Shown here in pieces: positions 33,852 to 45,627 of a DNA stretch of 64,000 nucleotides (position 1 is its first letter; each line of letters starts with the position of its first letter). Below the pieces are notes generated by a model. That model was given only the letters and a program-made list of their open reading frames with translations. It had not been told where the DNA came from and ran no database searches. Source of the stretch: Erodium maritimum (lineage: Eukaryota > Streptophyta > Magnoliopsida > Geraniales > Geraniaceae); NCBI GenBank assembly GCA_963921825.1, contig OY997593.1, positions 44,407,111-44,471,110 on the forward strand, written 5' to 3'. Position numbers and translations under genes: made by a program.

Positions 33852-34277
33852 TTAACTACCTGTAGAGGACCAGAAATCATTATCGTCTTCACTATCGTCA
33901 ACATCAGCCTCATATTTAGAGGTAGGAGGCTAATTTTTCGGTGGAGGTAGTTGCTGGGAAGGGTGGCTTTGAACATCATCTTGTGATGGAGTTACATCTT
34001 GAGCAGGGTGGCTTTGAACTTCATCTTGAGCAGGAGGTACTTCTTGGGGAGGATGACTTTGAACTTCATCTTGTGATGGAGGTTCATCTTGTGATGGAGG
34101 TATCCACTGCTCGGATGGAGAGCCGTATGCCTCGGGTGGAGGAGTCGGATAGGACCAAGCTTTGTTCCACTGATCACTTATCTCAGACGAGGACTGTGGT
34201 GTGAAGTACCCACCTCTTCGTTCCCATTCTTCGTACTTGGCCCAAGCTTCAACATCTGATGCTGATTTTTTATCCAT
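33852..34277 (-). CDS. MULE-borne small Trp/Pro-rich ORF with SQDEVQSHP repeats
   Basis: Frame from ATG 34277 down to TAG at 33932-33930 (115 aa); after it the same frame stays open for 25 more codons to TAA at 33854-33852. The product starts MDKKSASDVEAWAKYEEWER, has a Trp/Pro-rich middle (ISDQWNKAWSYPTPPP) and then four or five imperfect copies of a 13-16 residue unit around P(S/A)QDEVQSHP. The tail after the TAG is acidic (KYEADVDDSEDDNDFW), a sensible protein end, so the TAG is probably a recent nonsense change. No known domain is recognised. It lies downstream of the transposase on the same strand, with its own upstream gap of about 390 bases. Its function is unknown. Confidence 0.5.
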
Positions 34278-34668
34278 TATGAGGTGTGGTCCCCAATGGT
34301 GATGGCCAAGGGTTTTTATAGGGTCATATTTAATGACCTAAGCAATAGGCAACAATTATAAATACAAAATTTGCAAGGATTGGAATGTAAATATTTTCAT
34401 CTCATGTCAAGTTTCGAAAAAGCAAAGAGCTGTCCATTCAAAGCTCCTCCCATCCAAAGTACTTACAAAAAGCTTCTGTAATGTGTCATAGAAGGGAGAG
34501 AATACGATTCCCATAGGGTGTTGCAAAAGGGTACTAGTCAAGCACATGGTAATGTCTCCCACCACATACAAGACAACAAAAAATGTGAATAGTAAATAAC
34601 AATTATGGCCTCTTCACCCAACAACGAAACAACCACATATTAAATGGCCACCAACAAAGACCTAAGAG

Positions 34669-37600
34669 CTAAGGTTGGGAGCTGCCAAATTTCTTCTGAG
34701 AGGGTTTGCTTGAACTTCCGACGCCATCACCCGGTTCCCCTTTTCCATGAGATGGCTTCATCAGCTTCAGTTTCGTTGCCTCAAGCCACTTGTTGAATCC
34801 TTCTGCATCCTACAGTTAAAACATGTAAGTAATTTCAGTATATGTTAATCAATTTTCAGTTTCCAGTGTAGTTTTCACTTTACAGGATAGAAAAAAAATT
34901 TGCAGTAGAGAAAAATTTACAGTAGAGAAAAGAGGTAAAAAAAATTACAGTAGAGAAAAATTTGCAGTAGAGAAAAAATTGTATATGAAACAAACAATAA
35001 AGATACTTTGGGCACTAAATATGAACTTGAAAGGTTTTGGTACTATGTAAAACATTTGGGTACCATTTCCCATAATGTTACCAAAGAGTAAATTGCACCC
35101 TGCAAATCAATACCCCTCTTATCATATGATCCAAGAAATACAAATTAAATCCATTGAAGGAACTGCTCTGCCCATCTTTGAAAAAACAAACTCCAACACA
35201 AACAGAACTAAATCACTATATACCACACCTAAAAACCCACTTGACACAACACCCAAACTTGAAAGCAAAATGGAGAAACCCCCAGATAGATTCATGAACA
35301 AACATATCCAAAACAATCATAGACGAACAAGACCAAACCCAATCATCAACTCTAGATAATATCTTCAAACATAATCCATAAAGGCATAATCTTTCCGCGA
35401 GAGAGAGAAAAAAAAACAGAAAACTAAATATCTTGACACTATTACCAGATACAAAATGGTGTAGTGAAGTTTTTACTTTCCGGGTTGTGTTAGAGATTAA
35501 CAACCCCTACTGTTGCTCCCTTATCCTCCAAAGTTTGTACTTAAGAACAACCCCTATGCTAAACATATTTTGCAATTGTAGGGTTATCCTTTTTAGTTGC
35601 TTCGACTTATTATCCTAAGGTTCAAACCTACCTCAAAATTCAATAAGGTCTACATTTCAGATGCATTTTCAATATAACTAACTTTTGAATATATCTAACC
35701 TTTGCATATAACTAACCTTTGAATATAACTAACCGTTGAATTCTTCAAATTAGTTTTACAGAAATTAAATATAACTAATCTATGAATTCTTCCAGTCTTC
35801 TGCTGAAATTGACTTGCTGCTGGTCATGGGTGTAGGCTCCTTTGCTTCAATACCCACAGTGCAACTCACCTTCTTTGTGCTGTCCATTGTGGTAACCACA
35901 AGTTTCGGAACAGGTTCAGGAGAAGGCTTAGGGGCAGTTTTGGGTTTTGTGGAAGGCTTAGGGGCAGTTTTGGGTTTAGGGGAAGGCTTAGGGGCATGTT
36001 TGGGTGTAGGGACATTTTGGGTAGGAGGTGTAAGAGCTGGTGGTGGAGTTGGCTCATCGCCTACATGGCCTTGCACAACATCTTCCCAACCAGACCCATC
36101 TTCTGCAAAATCATCCAAACCAACATTATATTCTTCCAAAAAATCCTCTTCAGGAAATACATCTCCTTCTCCACCAGTTCCTCCACCAGCACTGGTTGTT
36201 GCAGCTTCTCTCCTCTTTCTATTGTACATTTGAGCCTTCTCTTTTCTTCTTATAATTGCTGCCCGTTTCTTCTCAAGCACTGCAGACATCTCATATTCTT
36301 CTCTACAACCTACACGATATGCTTCTCTAGTCTTTGACTTCTTCCTTGGTGGTAGTGTGACGCCATAATCCTTTGTCGTGCAGCTCCTTAAATTTTGACC
36401 GACACCCCGACCTCTCCCACACCGAAGTACAATGTTTTTCCTAGATCGACCAGATTGATTAACATTATCCTCGGTCTCTTCGGTCTCCTCATTTATCCTA
36501 GTTGTTCGACCACCTTTACCATGACCATTCCTCTCCATCACATTCTTGTGCCTATTTTTCCTAGGTCTTCCAGGTTGTTCACGAACAACTAGAGGAAACA
36601 ATCTACCTTCGAGCTTGAGGTCCTTACATGTTTCCATCCCAACAACCGGGAAGATCTGGCCCGCATAAATGTTACTGTAGGTGGAAGTGTGATAGTAAGG
36701 ATCCACATACTTGTACACATGTTTCTTCGCTTTCATCAACGCGGCGCATCCATGTAAACATGGAACGCCTGTGAGCTGCCATTCCAAGCAGGTGCAAGTC
36801 TTGTCCTCAATGTTGACTGCATAGGTGTCAATGTACATCTGAACCTCAAATAACACCAACGAACTTCTGTCAACCTTGTACTTCCTCGCCTTAGCGATTA
36901 CCACATCCAGTCTGTCTTTTATGCGTGAGCACAAAGTAGAGTCTGACCTTCGTACTAAATTACCTTTCTTGTTGAACCAATTCATGAGTTTCTTGCGGTA
37001 GAACTCAAGGAAAGTCAATATTGAGAGATCCCTCCCTTTCCCAATCCACGAATTGAATGACTCGCATATGTTGTTGGTTTGTGCCCCACACTTGGAATCG
37101 GACTTGAAAAAAGCCTTACACCAATTCATGGGTGGTCTTTCACTCAACCAAAGGAATGCCTTCTCATCCAGACCTTTCAATTCTTCCATTGATGCTTCAT
37201 ACATTTCCACAGAATTTGACCTTGAGCACTTCCACAATTGAATTTCCAGTTCATGAGATTTGAAGATCTTGTACCAGTTCTCATATAAGTGTCGCATACA
37301 GTGGCGATGTTCAATGGTTTGGTGCTGAGAGAAGACCTCCATTAATCCCTGTCATTGACATAAATGATTGACAACATTAAATTCAACACATTCAATCAGT
37401 AACTAATATTATAAACTGAAAACTGAACTTTGTAAGTTAATAAGTAATAATATTACCTTTTGTTTGTCAGACATAAAAACCCATCCCTTCTCTTCTCCAG
37501 ACCCAAAATCCTTGAAAAACTCATCCATAAACCACTTCCAACTGTCGATGGTCTCCTGTTCTACAACCGATATAGCAAGCGGGAACATGCCGTCATTGGC

Positions 37601-38862
37601 ATCTCTTGCCACTGCAGCTAGAAGTATTCCACCATGGCAAGCTTTAAGGTGACAACCATCTAGTCCTATGAAGGGCCTAGAACCGCTCAAAAATCCTGAC
37701 TTTTGAGCCCCATATCTCAAGTACAGTCGCTTGAACCTACGAGGTTCACCATCAGCAACCTCAATCTCAAATTTTGTCTCTGGGTTACTTGCCATTACCA
37801 AATCTCTATACTTATCAAGCATACCATATTGCAGCCCTTTATCTTCATTGATAATGTCCCTCCCTAGACCCACAATACGGTACCGTTTCCCTAATTCCAC
37901 TTGTATGGCTAGGTCTCTCTCAATTTCTCCTTTGAACTCTTCAATATCAACTTTACTATGAGTCTTGAAGTAATCTAAATACCTATATGGCCAAATATAC
38001 TAATGTGAATACATAAAATATTGCTACTTAATTAAAAACAGAATATGAACTAATTACTTGTATGCAAGCGAACGAGTGGTAATATTTGCACCTCCATTCT
38101 CGGTCTCACATTCGTGGTTCGGCCGCAAGGTCCTGATCTCATACACTTTTGCTGTTTTAATGTATGAACACCAAATGTAAAAGGTACAGTCGGGTTTAGG
38201 ACACGCAACCCCGACACCATCTCCTTTCTGATTCCTAGTGTAGTCGTAATTGAAACCATTCTCAGCAGCATAGTTTTGAAGAACAACTATGTACCACTCT
38301 ATACTTATAAACCTATCACCTACATGGAGTTGGATACCTACCAAACTACTATTCGTATCCCACATCTTAGGCTCCCTCATTCCTACCAGTCCAATACCGT
38401 CCATCGGGCCTTCTTCCATCACATCCTCACACTCTAATCCCTCACCTTCTGCATCAGTTGATGATAAAACCTCCCCATCTGATGCTAAATCCTCCCCCTC
38501 AGATGTTGATGATTCCTCATCTTCACCAACATCATACTCTTCATCTGTTGAAGAACCGAAGCCCTCGTCATCAGTACCACCTCTTGGATCTTCATTACCA
38601 GCTCCTGCTTCCTCAATATCATCTCCTGGCTCTTCACCATAACCTCCACCATCAGCTCCATCACCTTCTATAGGGACTCCATTTTCATCAACTACAAAAT
38701 CACCCCCTCATACCCTAGATCTTCAGCATCAAATTCTGGCCCTTCATCTTCTAGTAAATCACCATCTATGAGTAAGTCATCAAACATCTCTGCCTCAGCA
38801 ATTAACTCATCCTCAGATGGTTCATCAACTAAACCACGATTGTCTTTTCGTTTCTTCCCCAT
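34669..38862 (-). pseudogene. mudrA-type MULE transposase, four exons, one frameshift
   Basis: Exons on the minus strand: 38862-38058, 37982-37457, 37348-35870 and 34809-34669, all GT-AG. Spliced length is 2951 nt, one short of a multiple of three. The missing base is in the C5 run 38703-38707; about 983 residues otherwise. Exon 1 opens MGKKRKDNRGLVDEPSEDEL, then a long acidic region and a MuDR N-terminal DNA-binding-like part (RFISIEWYIVVLQNYAAENG; CPKPDCTFYIWCS). The DDE core has D in GLDGCHLKACHGG, D in FMSDKQKGL, and E in TNNICESFN. A SWIM zinc finger reads TCTCLEWQLTGVPCLHG. The tail is a PKPKTAPKPS-type Pro/Lys repeat. If exon 3 is not spliced at AAG|GTGAGT it reads on to a stop at 35780. 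The enzyme would cut and paste this element in the nucleus. The single frameshift makes the present copy inactive unless bypassed. Confidence 0.88.
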
Positions 38863-39994
38863 CTGCAGATTTTCAACATTACCAAACCAACATCTAATCA
38901 GTTCACATTCAACATTCCTTCTAATTTATATGTCTAAACAATGCACAAAGTACATCACACACACATGCATATGCACAACAAAACAAAATTTTGACAGATT
39001 TTCAAAACTAAACACAACAAATACGAACAGTCATATTCATTTTTTTCAAACATCGACATATATCAATATGTATGCGAGGTTGAACCACAAATTTAACAAA
39101 CATCACTTTGAAGCAGTCAATTGTTAAAATATATATTTAGAACTGAGAACTAGTTAATACTCATACCATAACAAGAACACTTTTAATGCTGAGTTCATCA
39201 ACTTTAGCTGATAAAGCTAACAAACTCCGATTTTTTTGATGAAAGTACATTGGTTACTGGTTCTTTCCTTCCTCCTCTTTAAGGGTCCAAACAATGAGCT
39301 ATTTTGGTTAGGAAACTCATTACTCATGATCAATTTCCAGAAAATCAGAGGCAAAGGAAAGAGAACTTCTATTGTGGATCCCCATTAATTAGTCAAGTAA
39401 ACATGTGAGTGTGATGTTTTTTTATCAGCAAAAGACATTTAATTAAAATAGAAAGATCCCAAAGAGGGAGCAACAAACTCTCAGCCATCAAACATGCCAG
39501 ACACAAGAAGATAAAAGAAAATTAAAGAACAGTAGAGAGAACTTCAAGTAGTGATATTACTGTGTTGCTTAAATCACCTATTTTCAGCTCAAACAACTAC
39601 ACATTCGAAACCCTAAAACCTAATACCACGATTTTTTCCCAAACCCTAACCCGTTTAGTTCCACAGAATACAACAATAGAGACTGAGATATTTTCAACTT
39701 ACTTCGAGCAGCTTCTTGTTGATGACAGAATCGAGCTCCACAAGCTTCACCTTCGGCTTCACCTTCTCTGGTTATCCCTTCGTGCTTCACCTTCTCTGAT
39801 TATCCAGTCGGCTTCGACAGAATGAGAGTGAGAGACGAGTATTGGAAGGTTAGATAACGAAATCTGATTTGTGGGGGTATCTTCGTCTTTCCACCACTCC
39901 ACTTAACGGGCCGTCTACTTTCTGACGGAAACTGTTAGTCTTTAACAGTTTCCGTTAGTCATAAGTTGTTTTATAAAAAAGTTGTACTCCTTAA
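38863..39994. other. MULE 5' region of the transposase gene
   Basis: AT-rich, presumed promoter and leader of the minus-strand transposase. It includes a purine/pyrimidine-skewed stretch with CTTCGGCTTCACCTTCTCTG repeats at 39748-39800. No independent gene is supported. Confidence 0.5.
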
Positions 39995-40046
39995 GTTAGT
40001 TTGTGATATTGAAAGTCAAATAACCGTTGTTTAGCGGAGTTTCCCC
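39995..40046. repeat. MULE right terminal inverted repeat
   Basis: Ends GCGGAGTTTCCCC before the TSD. A perfect 13-base-arm hairpin ACGGAAACTGTTA / TAACAGTTTCCGT lies inboard at 39925-39955. Confidence 0.9.
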
Positions 40047-40055
40047 TATATAATT

Positions 40056-40638
40056 CACATATCCCTCACGCACGCTATACACGGTTGGGCACAAGCACAA
40101 AACCGTTTCTAACTAAATACAACTGATAAAACACTACAAGGTAGTAGACTAAATACTTGCAAAACCATATCTCCTTGACTTGCCTTCGCTAGTGCTGGTT
40201 ACAGCCATCATTGCCAACATTACTGGTCCGTTCTTTCTACTTCTCCCCGTTTCTCTTCTCTCCCACTGTAAGAGAACCAACTCAACTAAAAGCTCAAGCT
40301 GATAGTTGAAGGCCCAATTATATATATCTAACACCCACCTTTCTGTTTCTTTTTTCGGCAACTTGTCGATCCTCTTGGTTGTGTTGCATGTCGAGGAGCA
40401 GCCTACCTCGTTTCTTCGTCGTCGTGCAATGCTTGGTCTGGTTTACTCTTTGGTGTTCGACTTCGTTTTGACAGCCAGCGTCTCATATCTATTCCGCCGT
40501 CGTCCAATGGTTGGTCAAATATACTTTTTGGTGTTCGGCTTTGTTTTGACAGCGAGCGTCTCATATCCATTCCGCGGCCATTCTTTTGGCTCATCCCTAC
40601 TGCCCAGCTCGCCCTCCCAGGAGCTCATTGCCATCTCT
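40056..40638. other. Unassigned DNA between MULE and LTR element
   Basis: Contains two 75-base near-direct repeats (about 40415-40492 and 40496-40576), each with GTTTTGACAGC(C/G)AGCGTCTC and a TTTTGGTGTTCG(A/G)CTT-like core. A plus-strand frame (40306-40776) crosses it, but its end lies in the inserted LTR and the product is not recognised. Confidence 0.4.
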
Positions 40639-41232
40639 TATTGGAGAAATGGCTTGCAAAGGATATTTCGTAACGGTTCGGAATTAAAACGTGGTTTAAT
40701 TCTTGAAACCGAAAATCAGATTTTATTGCGTGGTTTAATTCTTGAAACCGAAAATCAGATTTTATTGTGCTTTTAATTGGCTTTATTGGGTTTGCCCTTG
40801 CTTAGCCAAATTAAACTCAACTTTGGTTCCATTTGGGACACACAATTTTCAAGCAATTTACAGAGCTAGAAGTATACACGTTTTTCTCTTCTTCCTCTTT
40901 CACTTTACTACACCCTTGTTCTGGTACTGTTCTGCTGAGTCCACATCCAGTAGAGCGAGTGAGCGCGTTGTTGGGTAGAACTGTGTAACCTTGGGGAGCA
41001 ACCGTTGCTGATCGCCACCTCGGTCACTCGAAAATATTGCTTTCAAGTCATTGGTCTTGTGACACGCCACATCTGATAGTTTACCACACAACTGCTAATC
41101 GTTTGTTCAACCAACCGCTGATAGTTTGTTCACGTAAGTGTTCTTAGTTTCCACGCCATGCCACAGTTTGAATCATCATTTCGATAAGTCTTTCTTTTCT
41201 CAATATTGTTATACGAACGCTTATTTCCAACA
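40639..41232 (+). repeat. 5' LTR of LARD-like element (594 bp)
   Basis: About 93-95% identical to 44609-45188 by eye, with a 37-base stretch (TTAATTCTTGAAACCGAAAA...) repeated twice in each LTR. Confidence 0.88.
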
Positions 41233-43510
41233 ATTTGAAAGCAATATGATAAAGTATAATATGATTGTTTGTATAAGTGGTGCATGATGTATTAAACCTG
41301 CTATAGTTGTTGTACCATTTCTTTATACATGAGACATATCATACATGTTCTTTGCTTTTCCGTGTTTATGGTTTTTGGATTTGATTGGTTGCTGTGACGC
41401 TGAGGAAGCAAAAATCAAATCAAAATTGTTAAATATAACATGTAATTGGTTAGCCTAATATAAGAATTTGATGATTGAGAATAATTTCTATTGTGTCCCG
41501 ATTCTTTGGCTCCCAAGAACAGAATCTGGTCTTTGTGTATATGGCTATGTACGTTATGTATTTACAACTACACCAATTATATATATGTTTACTTGTACAT
41601 AACCTTTTATATGTTTTAATAAGAACATATACAGAGATGGATATATACCGGTATCATATGAGGTGGATTAAATTTTCATGTTACTGTAAATATGTTTTGT
41701 TTGCAAGTAAAATTGAATTTAGCACGGTAATGTACTTACAATTTTGTAGAAAAATGAATTGCAACTGTGTATGGTTTAGAATTACATTGGCGACGATGTC
41801 GACACCAATGTTGCTTGTCTTTCTTATGGTTTCGAAGATGGAAGAAACTGTGAAAGATAAGAAGCTGAACTCCATAGCCTTTCGAAACCTCGACTTCGTG
41901 TACACTCGTAGACAGGTCTGATCAGGCTTGCCGAGGCGTACCAATAGCTCGATCACTGTTTGTTCAAGTGGGTCTGGAAGTTGAAAATCTGAAACGAACT
42001 TTTGATTCATACCAGATTTTGAGCCGGAAAATTCGGAACGGGAAACGTGACCTTCTCTCCTATATTCGCGGCTGGGGTTTCGCGTTTGGAGGTTGAAGAA
42101 GAGTTGCAGCTGCGGCTTGAAGAAGACGCAACTAAAAAGGGTTTTTTTTATAGTTTTTTTGGTCTCTATTTTTTTTGGGCCGTATCTTACTTTTTTGCAG
42201 GCCCAACCTAACAAAAGGCAAAAAATAAAATCCAGCCCAAGACAAAAGTCAAAGGAACCTGATTGAGTCACGTTGCGTGACTCACGCATGCGCTGACCTG
42301 GTCAATATGTGGGTCACTGGAGTGGGTCGGACGTGCGGATCTGGAGCGGATCGGATGCGCGGGTCAGAAGCTCGGGTCGCGGGTCAGGAACGGATCCGGA
42401 TGTGTGTGCTGGAACGGGTTGGTTCCAGCTCGCGGGTAAGACAGCTGGCCGGGCGTGGTTGGGCCTGGTTCGGGTGTTGGAGCAAACCGGGTCAGGACCC
42501 GGCTGGACAGATTTAAAAAGAAAAAAAAAACTTTCTTTTCTTCCCTTTTGCCTCACTACTGTTGGACTTGATTAACGGTAATCTAACTTTACAATTGAGC
42601 TCACTCTATTGCAGGAGATTGGGAGGACCCGTTTGATTTGGAATCGATTTGCGATTTTTTTAATCACGCAAGAGAAACAGGTACGATCTCGGACCTTGAG
42701 GTAATAATGAATCGTTGAATGGATACAAGGTACGATTCTTAAGTACTATTTGGTGGTGAATTGACTTGAGAGGAATTGCTATTATTTGCACCATTTTATT
42801 ACTCTTGATAGTAATGCTTATCATCTAAAAGTTTTGGTAATCCACTTAAACTAATTTTATACATATAAGATTGTGGTGGTCTGTTATATATATGTATATA
42901 TGTGCAATTCTTATGGTTTTAGAATGGACAATTCAATGAAACCGGTGCGTGCTCTTCAATCAAGTAAGTGATTTTATTTCATTAATATGTTCGCTGGAGT
43001 ATAATGATTAATTTGAATTATTTCGTTCATATTATTTGCTCCTTGTTTTTGGATACCGAGACTCCAAAATTAAGGATAAAGAGCATTTGATAAAAGAACT
43101 AATTTCCTCTTTAAATTGAAACAATTGTGTTTCAAGTTTGATGAACTTTGTGTTTTTAAAGTTCAGACCTTTCCGTTGAAATGTGGGGGGAAATGTGGGG
43201 GTTGTTCGGGTAAAATAAACCACCAAGAAAACCATTGATCGTTTTCATTGGTTAACCCTCAATAGTGATGTACATGCTATTGATCTTATACATATATAGT
43301 CTATTGTGTGACAATTTGCATGCTAGAACCTTCATTGTAATATTCGTGTTGATGAATTTAGAAGGTAGTAAAATCATTTACTAAGAAATTCTGGGGAGAT
43401 GAATTTCTTATAAACCTTGTGAAAAATAGTTATATAACGAACAATCTTATTCATATATGTATTATGAATTGATATACATAGGCTATATGATTACTGGCCT
43501 ATGTTGGTGA

Positions 43511-43705
43511 CATGTTAATTTGGTAGTAATGTTGTTGTGAACAAAACCAAAGAAATCTTCATGTTAATTTGGTAGTAATGTTGTTGAGAACAAAACCAAA
43601 GAAATCTTCATGTTAATTTGGTAGTAATGTTGTTGAGAACAAAACCAAAGAAATCTTCATGTTAATTTGGTAGTAATGTTGTTGTGAACAAAACCAAAGA
43701 ATCTT
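43511..43705 (+). repeat. 49-bp tandem repeat, four copies
   Basis: Unit CATGTTAATTTGGTAGTAAT... plus 29 bases, repeated four times with one variable base (GTTGTGAAC/GTTGAGAAC) and a one-base loss in the last copy. Confidence 0.85.
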
Positions 43706-43994
43706 TTGTCATCAAAGAAAAATGTCTTAATGAGACGAAAAGACTTATTCAAATTAGACACTTTGTGGTGTAGAAACTCCTAAAATCAGTGAGTAATTTT
43801 CTTAGACTACGTACGAAAGAAAGCTAGTCAATTCTTTCACTAAGAATCAACCAAGGAACGAACTACATGATATGTCGAAAGGGACGTATCTCAAGCCCAG
43901 AGGTCAAGAGAGTATGGATGACTAGTGTTAGTAGTCATATGCAACCATACTAGTCTTGATGCACTACATCTCCCATTCCCATGACAAAAGTAGT

Positions 43995-44232
43995 GTGTGA
44001 TGATCTATAACCAGTTTTGGTGGTGCTTTGAGACGCACTTGATAAATCTTGTTAACAATTTATAACCAGTATTGATGGTGCTTGTGAGACGCACTTGATA
44101 GATTGTAATCCATAACCAATTTTGGTGGTGCTATAAAGACGCACTTGATGGATTCTGCTGATAGGATGGACTCTATGTCCTTAATAACTCCAGACCCGAT
44201 TGGGATAATGCTTGTGAGAAGCACTTGATGAG
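43995..44232 (+). repeat. Diverged repeats with GAGACGCACTTGATGGATT-like core
   Basis: Four imperfect units of 55-65 bp, each pairing ATAACCA(G/A)TTTTGGTGGTGCT with AGACGCACTTGAT; the last unit reads AGAAGCACTTGATGAGTT. Spacing is irregular, so they look older than the 49-bp array. Confidence 0.65.
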
Positions 44233-44599
44233 TTACCTACGTGTGTGTGATGGTGGGCCGCCATCTATGAAAGACTTTGGGCAAAGTCTTCCTAGAGCAC
44301 TCATTAGAACCAATGTATACGCATGACCTTTAATAGCGTTTCTGATAGTATCGCGGATTCAGTGGAATCTGAAGTATGGTATGTGTTGTGTGACGTATCA
44401 ACCGAAGCTAAGTAAGTTCAAGATTATATTCACTTACTGTAAGTAAGTTGTTATCACACCTCACTATGCATCAATTCAAATTGAAAGATGTTGATGTTTA
44501 AGTACCTTACCTTCCAATAACCAGAACATTTGTGGTGTCTTGCAAATTTAACTTATTTAAAATTTGTTTTTCATCTGTTCTCGGCCTTTGTCGCCATTT

Positions 44600-44608
44600 G
44601 TGGGGGAT
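44600..44608 (+). promoter_or_regulatory. Polypurine tract of LARD-like element
   Basis: GTGGGGGAT immediately before the TGTTGGAG start of the 3' LTR. Confidence 0.75.
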
Positions 44609-45188
44609 TGTTGGAGAAATGGCTTGCAAAGGATATTTCGTAACGGTTCGGAATTAAAACGTAGTTTAATTCTTGAAACCGAAAATCGGGATTTTATTGC
44701 GTGTTTTAATTCTTGAAACCGAAAATCAGTTTTTATTGTGCTTTTAATGGGCTTTATTAGGTTTGTCCTTGCTTAGCCTATTTAAACTCAGCTTTGGTTC
44801 CATTTGGGACACACAAATTTTCAAGCAATTTACAGAGCTAGAAGTATACACGTTTTGCTCTTCTTCCTCTTTCAATTTACTACACCCTTGTTCTAGTACT
44901 GTTCTGCTGAGTCCACATCCAGTAGAGCGAGTGAGCGCGTTGCTGGGTAGAACTGTGTAACCTTGGGGAGCAACCGCTGCTGATCGCAGCCCCCGGTCAC
45001 TCGGAAATATTGCTTTCAAGTTATTGGTCTTATGCCACGCCACAGCTGATAGTTTACCATGCAACTGCTAATTGTTTGTTCAACCAACTGTTGATAGTTT
45101 GTTCACGCAAGTGTTGCCACATTTTGAATCATCATTTCGATAAGTCTTTCTTTTCTCAATATTGTTATACGAACACTAATTTCCAACA
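44609..45188 (+). repeat. 3' LTR of LARD-like element (580 bp)
   Basis: Canonical TG...CA ends (TGTTGGAG...TTTCCAACA), followed by the TSD TCTCT. Confidence 0.88.
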
Positions 45189-45260
45189 TCTCTCTCTGGA
45201 TGTTTCGAGGTCCTTGTGGAGGCCGGTGTCGGCCTCCCTACCGGCCAGGTTGTTTGAAGG
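45189..45260. other. Short unassigned segment right of LARD-like element
   Basis: The first five bases are the TSD. The remainder is GC-rich and has a GGCCGG(T)..CCGGCC motif. It continues the target DNA of 40056-40638. Confidence 0.4.
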
Positions 45261-45627
45261 TGTTTAGATATACCGCATATCGACACGTCAGTATTAAAAC
45301 TTCCGACTATAACTTTTTTAGTGAAAATATCAAGTAAAGAGAGATGAAGACAAGATATTAATTAGAATTTGTTGTAATTCTCATTGCCTATTTGGAACAG
45401 AAATTGTGTAGTTATTTATAGACTTTCAGTACAAAGTAGAATTCTTAATAATAGACTCCTAATTATATAGAAAAATACCCATTATTGAATTAACACCCCA
45501 TTACTACGTTATTGATCCTAAGAAAGAGGAAATACAAACACCTTATCAGAATATGACTCTCTTAACTCGTAATTTTCAGCACATACTCGTGATAATGGAG
45601 ATGTGATTTTGGATCACTTCTCCAACA
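45261..45627 (-). repeat. 3' LTR of the older copia element
   Basis: In sense it starts TGTTGGAGAAGTGATCC at 45627, directly after a purine run (CAATAGGGAG, 45628-45637), and probably ends CTAAACA at 45261. The outer end is inferred from TG..CA logic only, since the partner LTR is outside the window. Confidence 0.55.

Larger units (their letters stand above)
32218..40055. mobile_element. Near-autonomous MULE with transposase and two accessory genes
   Basis: The element proper is 32227-40046 (7.8 kb). Its ends match as inverted repeats for 52 bases with one mismatch (GGGGAAACTC(T/C)GCTAAACA...). Perfect 9-bp TSDs TATATAATT lie at 32218-32226 and 40047-40055. Inside are a plus-strand GRF zinc-finger gene (32668-33336), a minus-strand small ORF (33852-34277) and a minus-strand mudrA-type transposase (34669-38862). 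The last two genes are transcribed toward the first, recalling the convergent mudrA/mudrB layout of maize MuDR, but neither accessory product looks like MURB. Confidence 0.93.
40639..45188 (+). mobile_element. Non-autonomous LTR retrotransposon (LARD-like)
   Basis: LTRs 40639-41232 and 44609-45188 (sense TGTTGGAGAAATGGCTTGC...TTATTTCCAACA; the left copy begins TA instead of TG). Perfect 5-bp TSD TCTCT at 40634-40638 and 45189-45193. The 3.4-kb interior has no gag, protease, integrase or reverse transcriptase that I can recognise. A polypurine tract precedes the right LTR. A primer-binding site is not obvious. Movement would need proteins from another element. Confidence 0.88.

Noticed and set aside
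33930..33995. Possible 66-nt intron that would skip the amber in the small MULE ORF
   Set aside because: A GTAACT donor and TTAG acceptor exist in phase, but 66 nt is shorter than normal plant introns and there is no branch-site support.
35814..36337. Plus-strand frames of 113-139 codons
   Set aside because: Antisense shadow of the Pro/Lys-rich tail of the MULE transposase.
38289..38673. Ser/Pro-rich plus-strand frames
   Set aside because: Antisense of the acidic Glu/Asp-rich part of transposase exon 1.
40306..40776. 156-codon frame
   Set aside because: It runs from unassigned DNA into the LARD-like LTR; the tail is repeat-derived and the first part has no recognisable domain.
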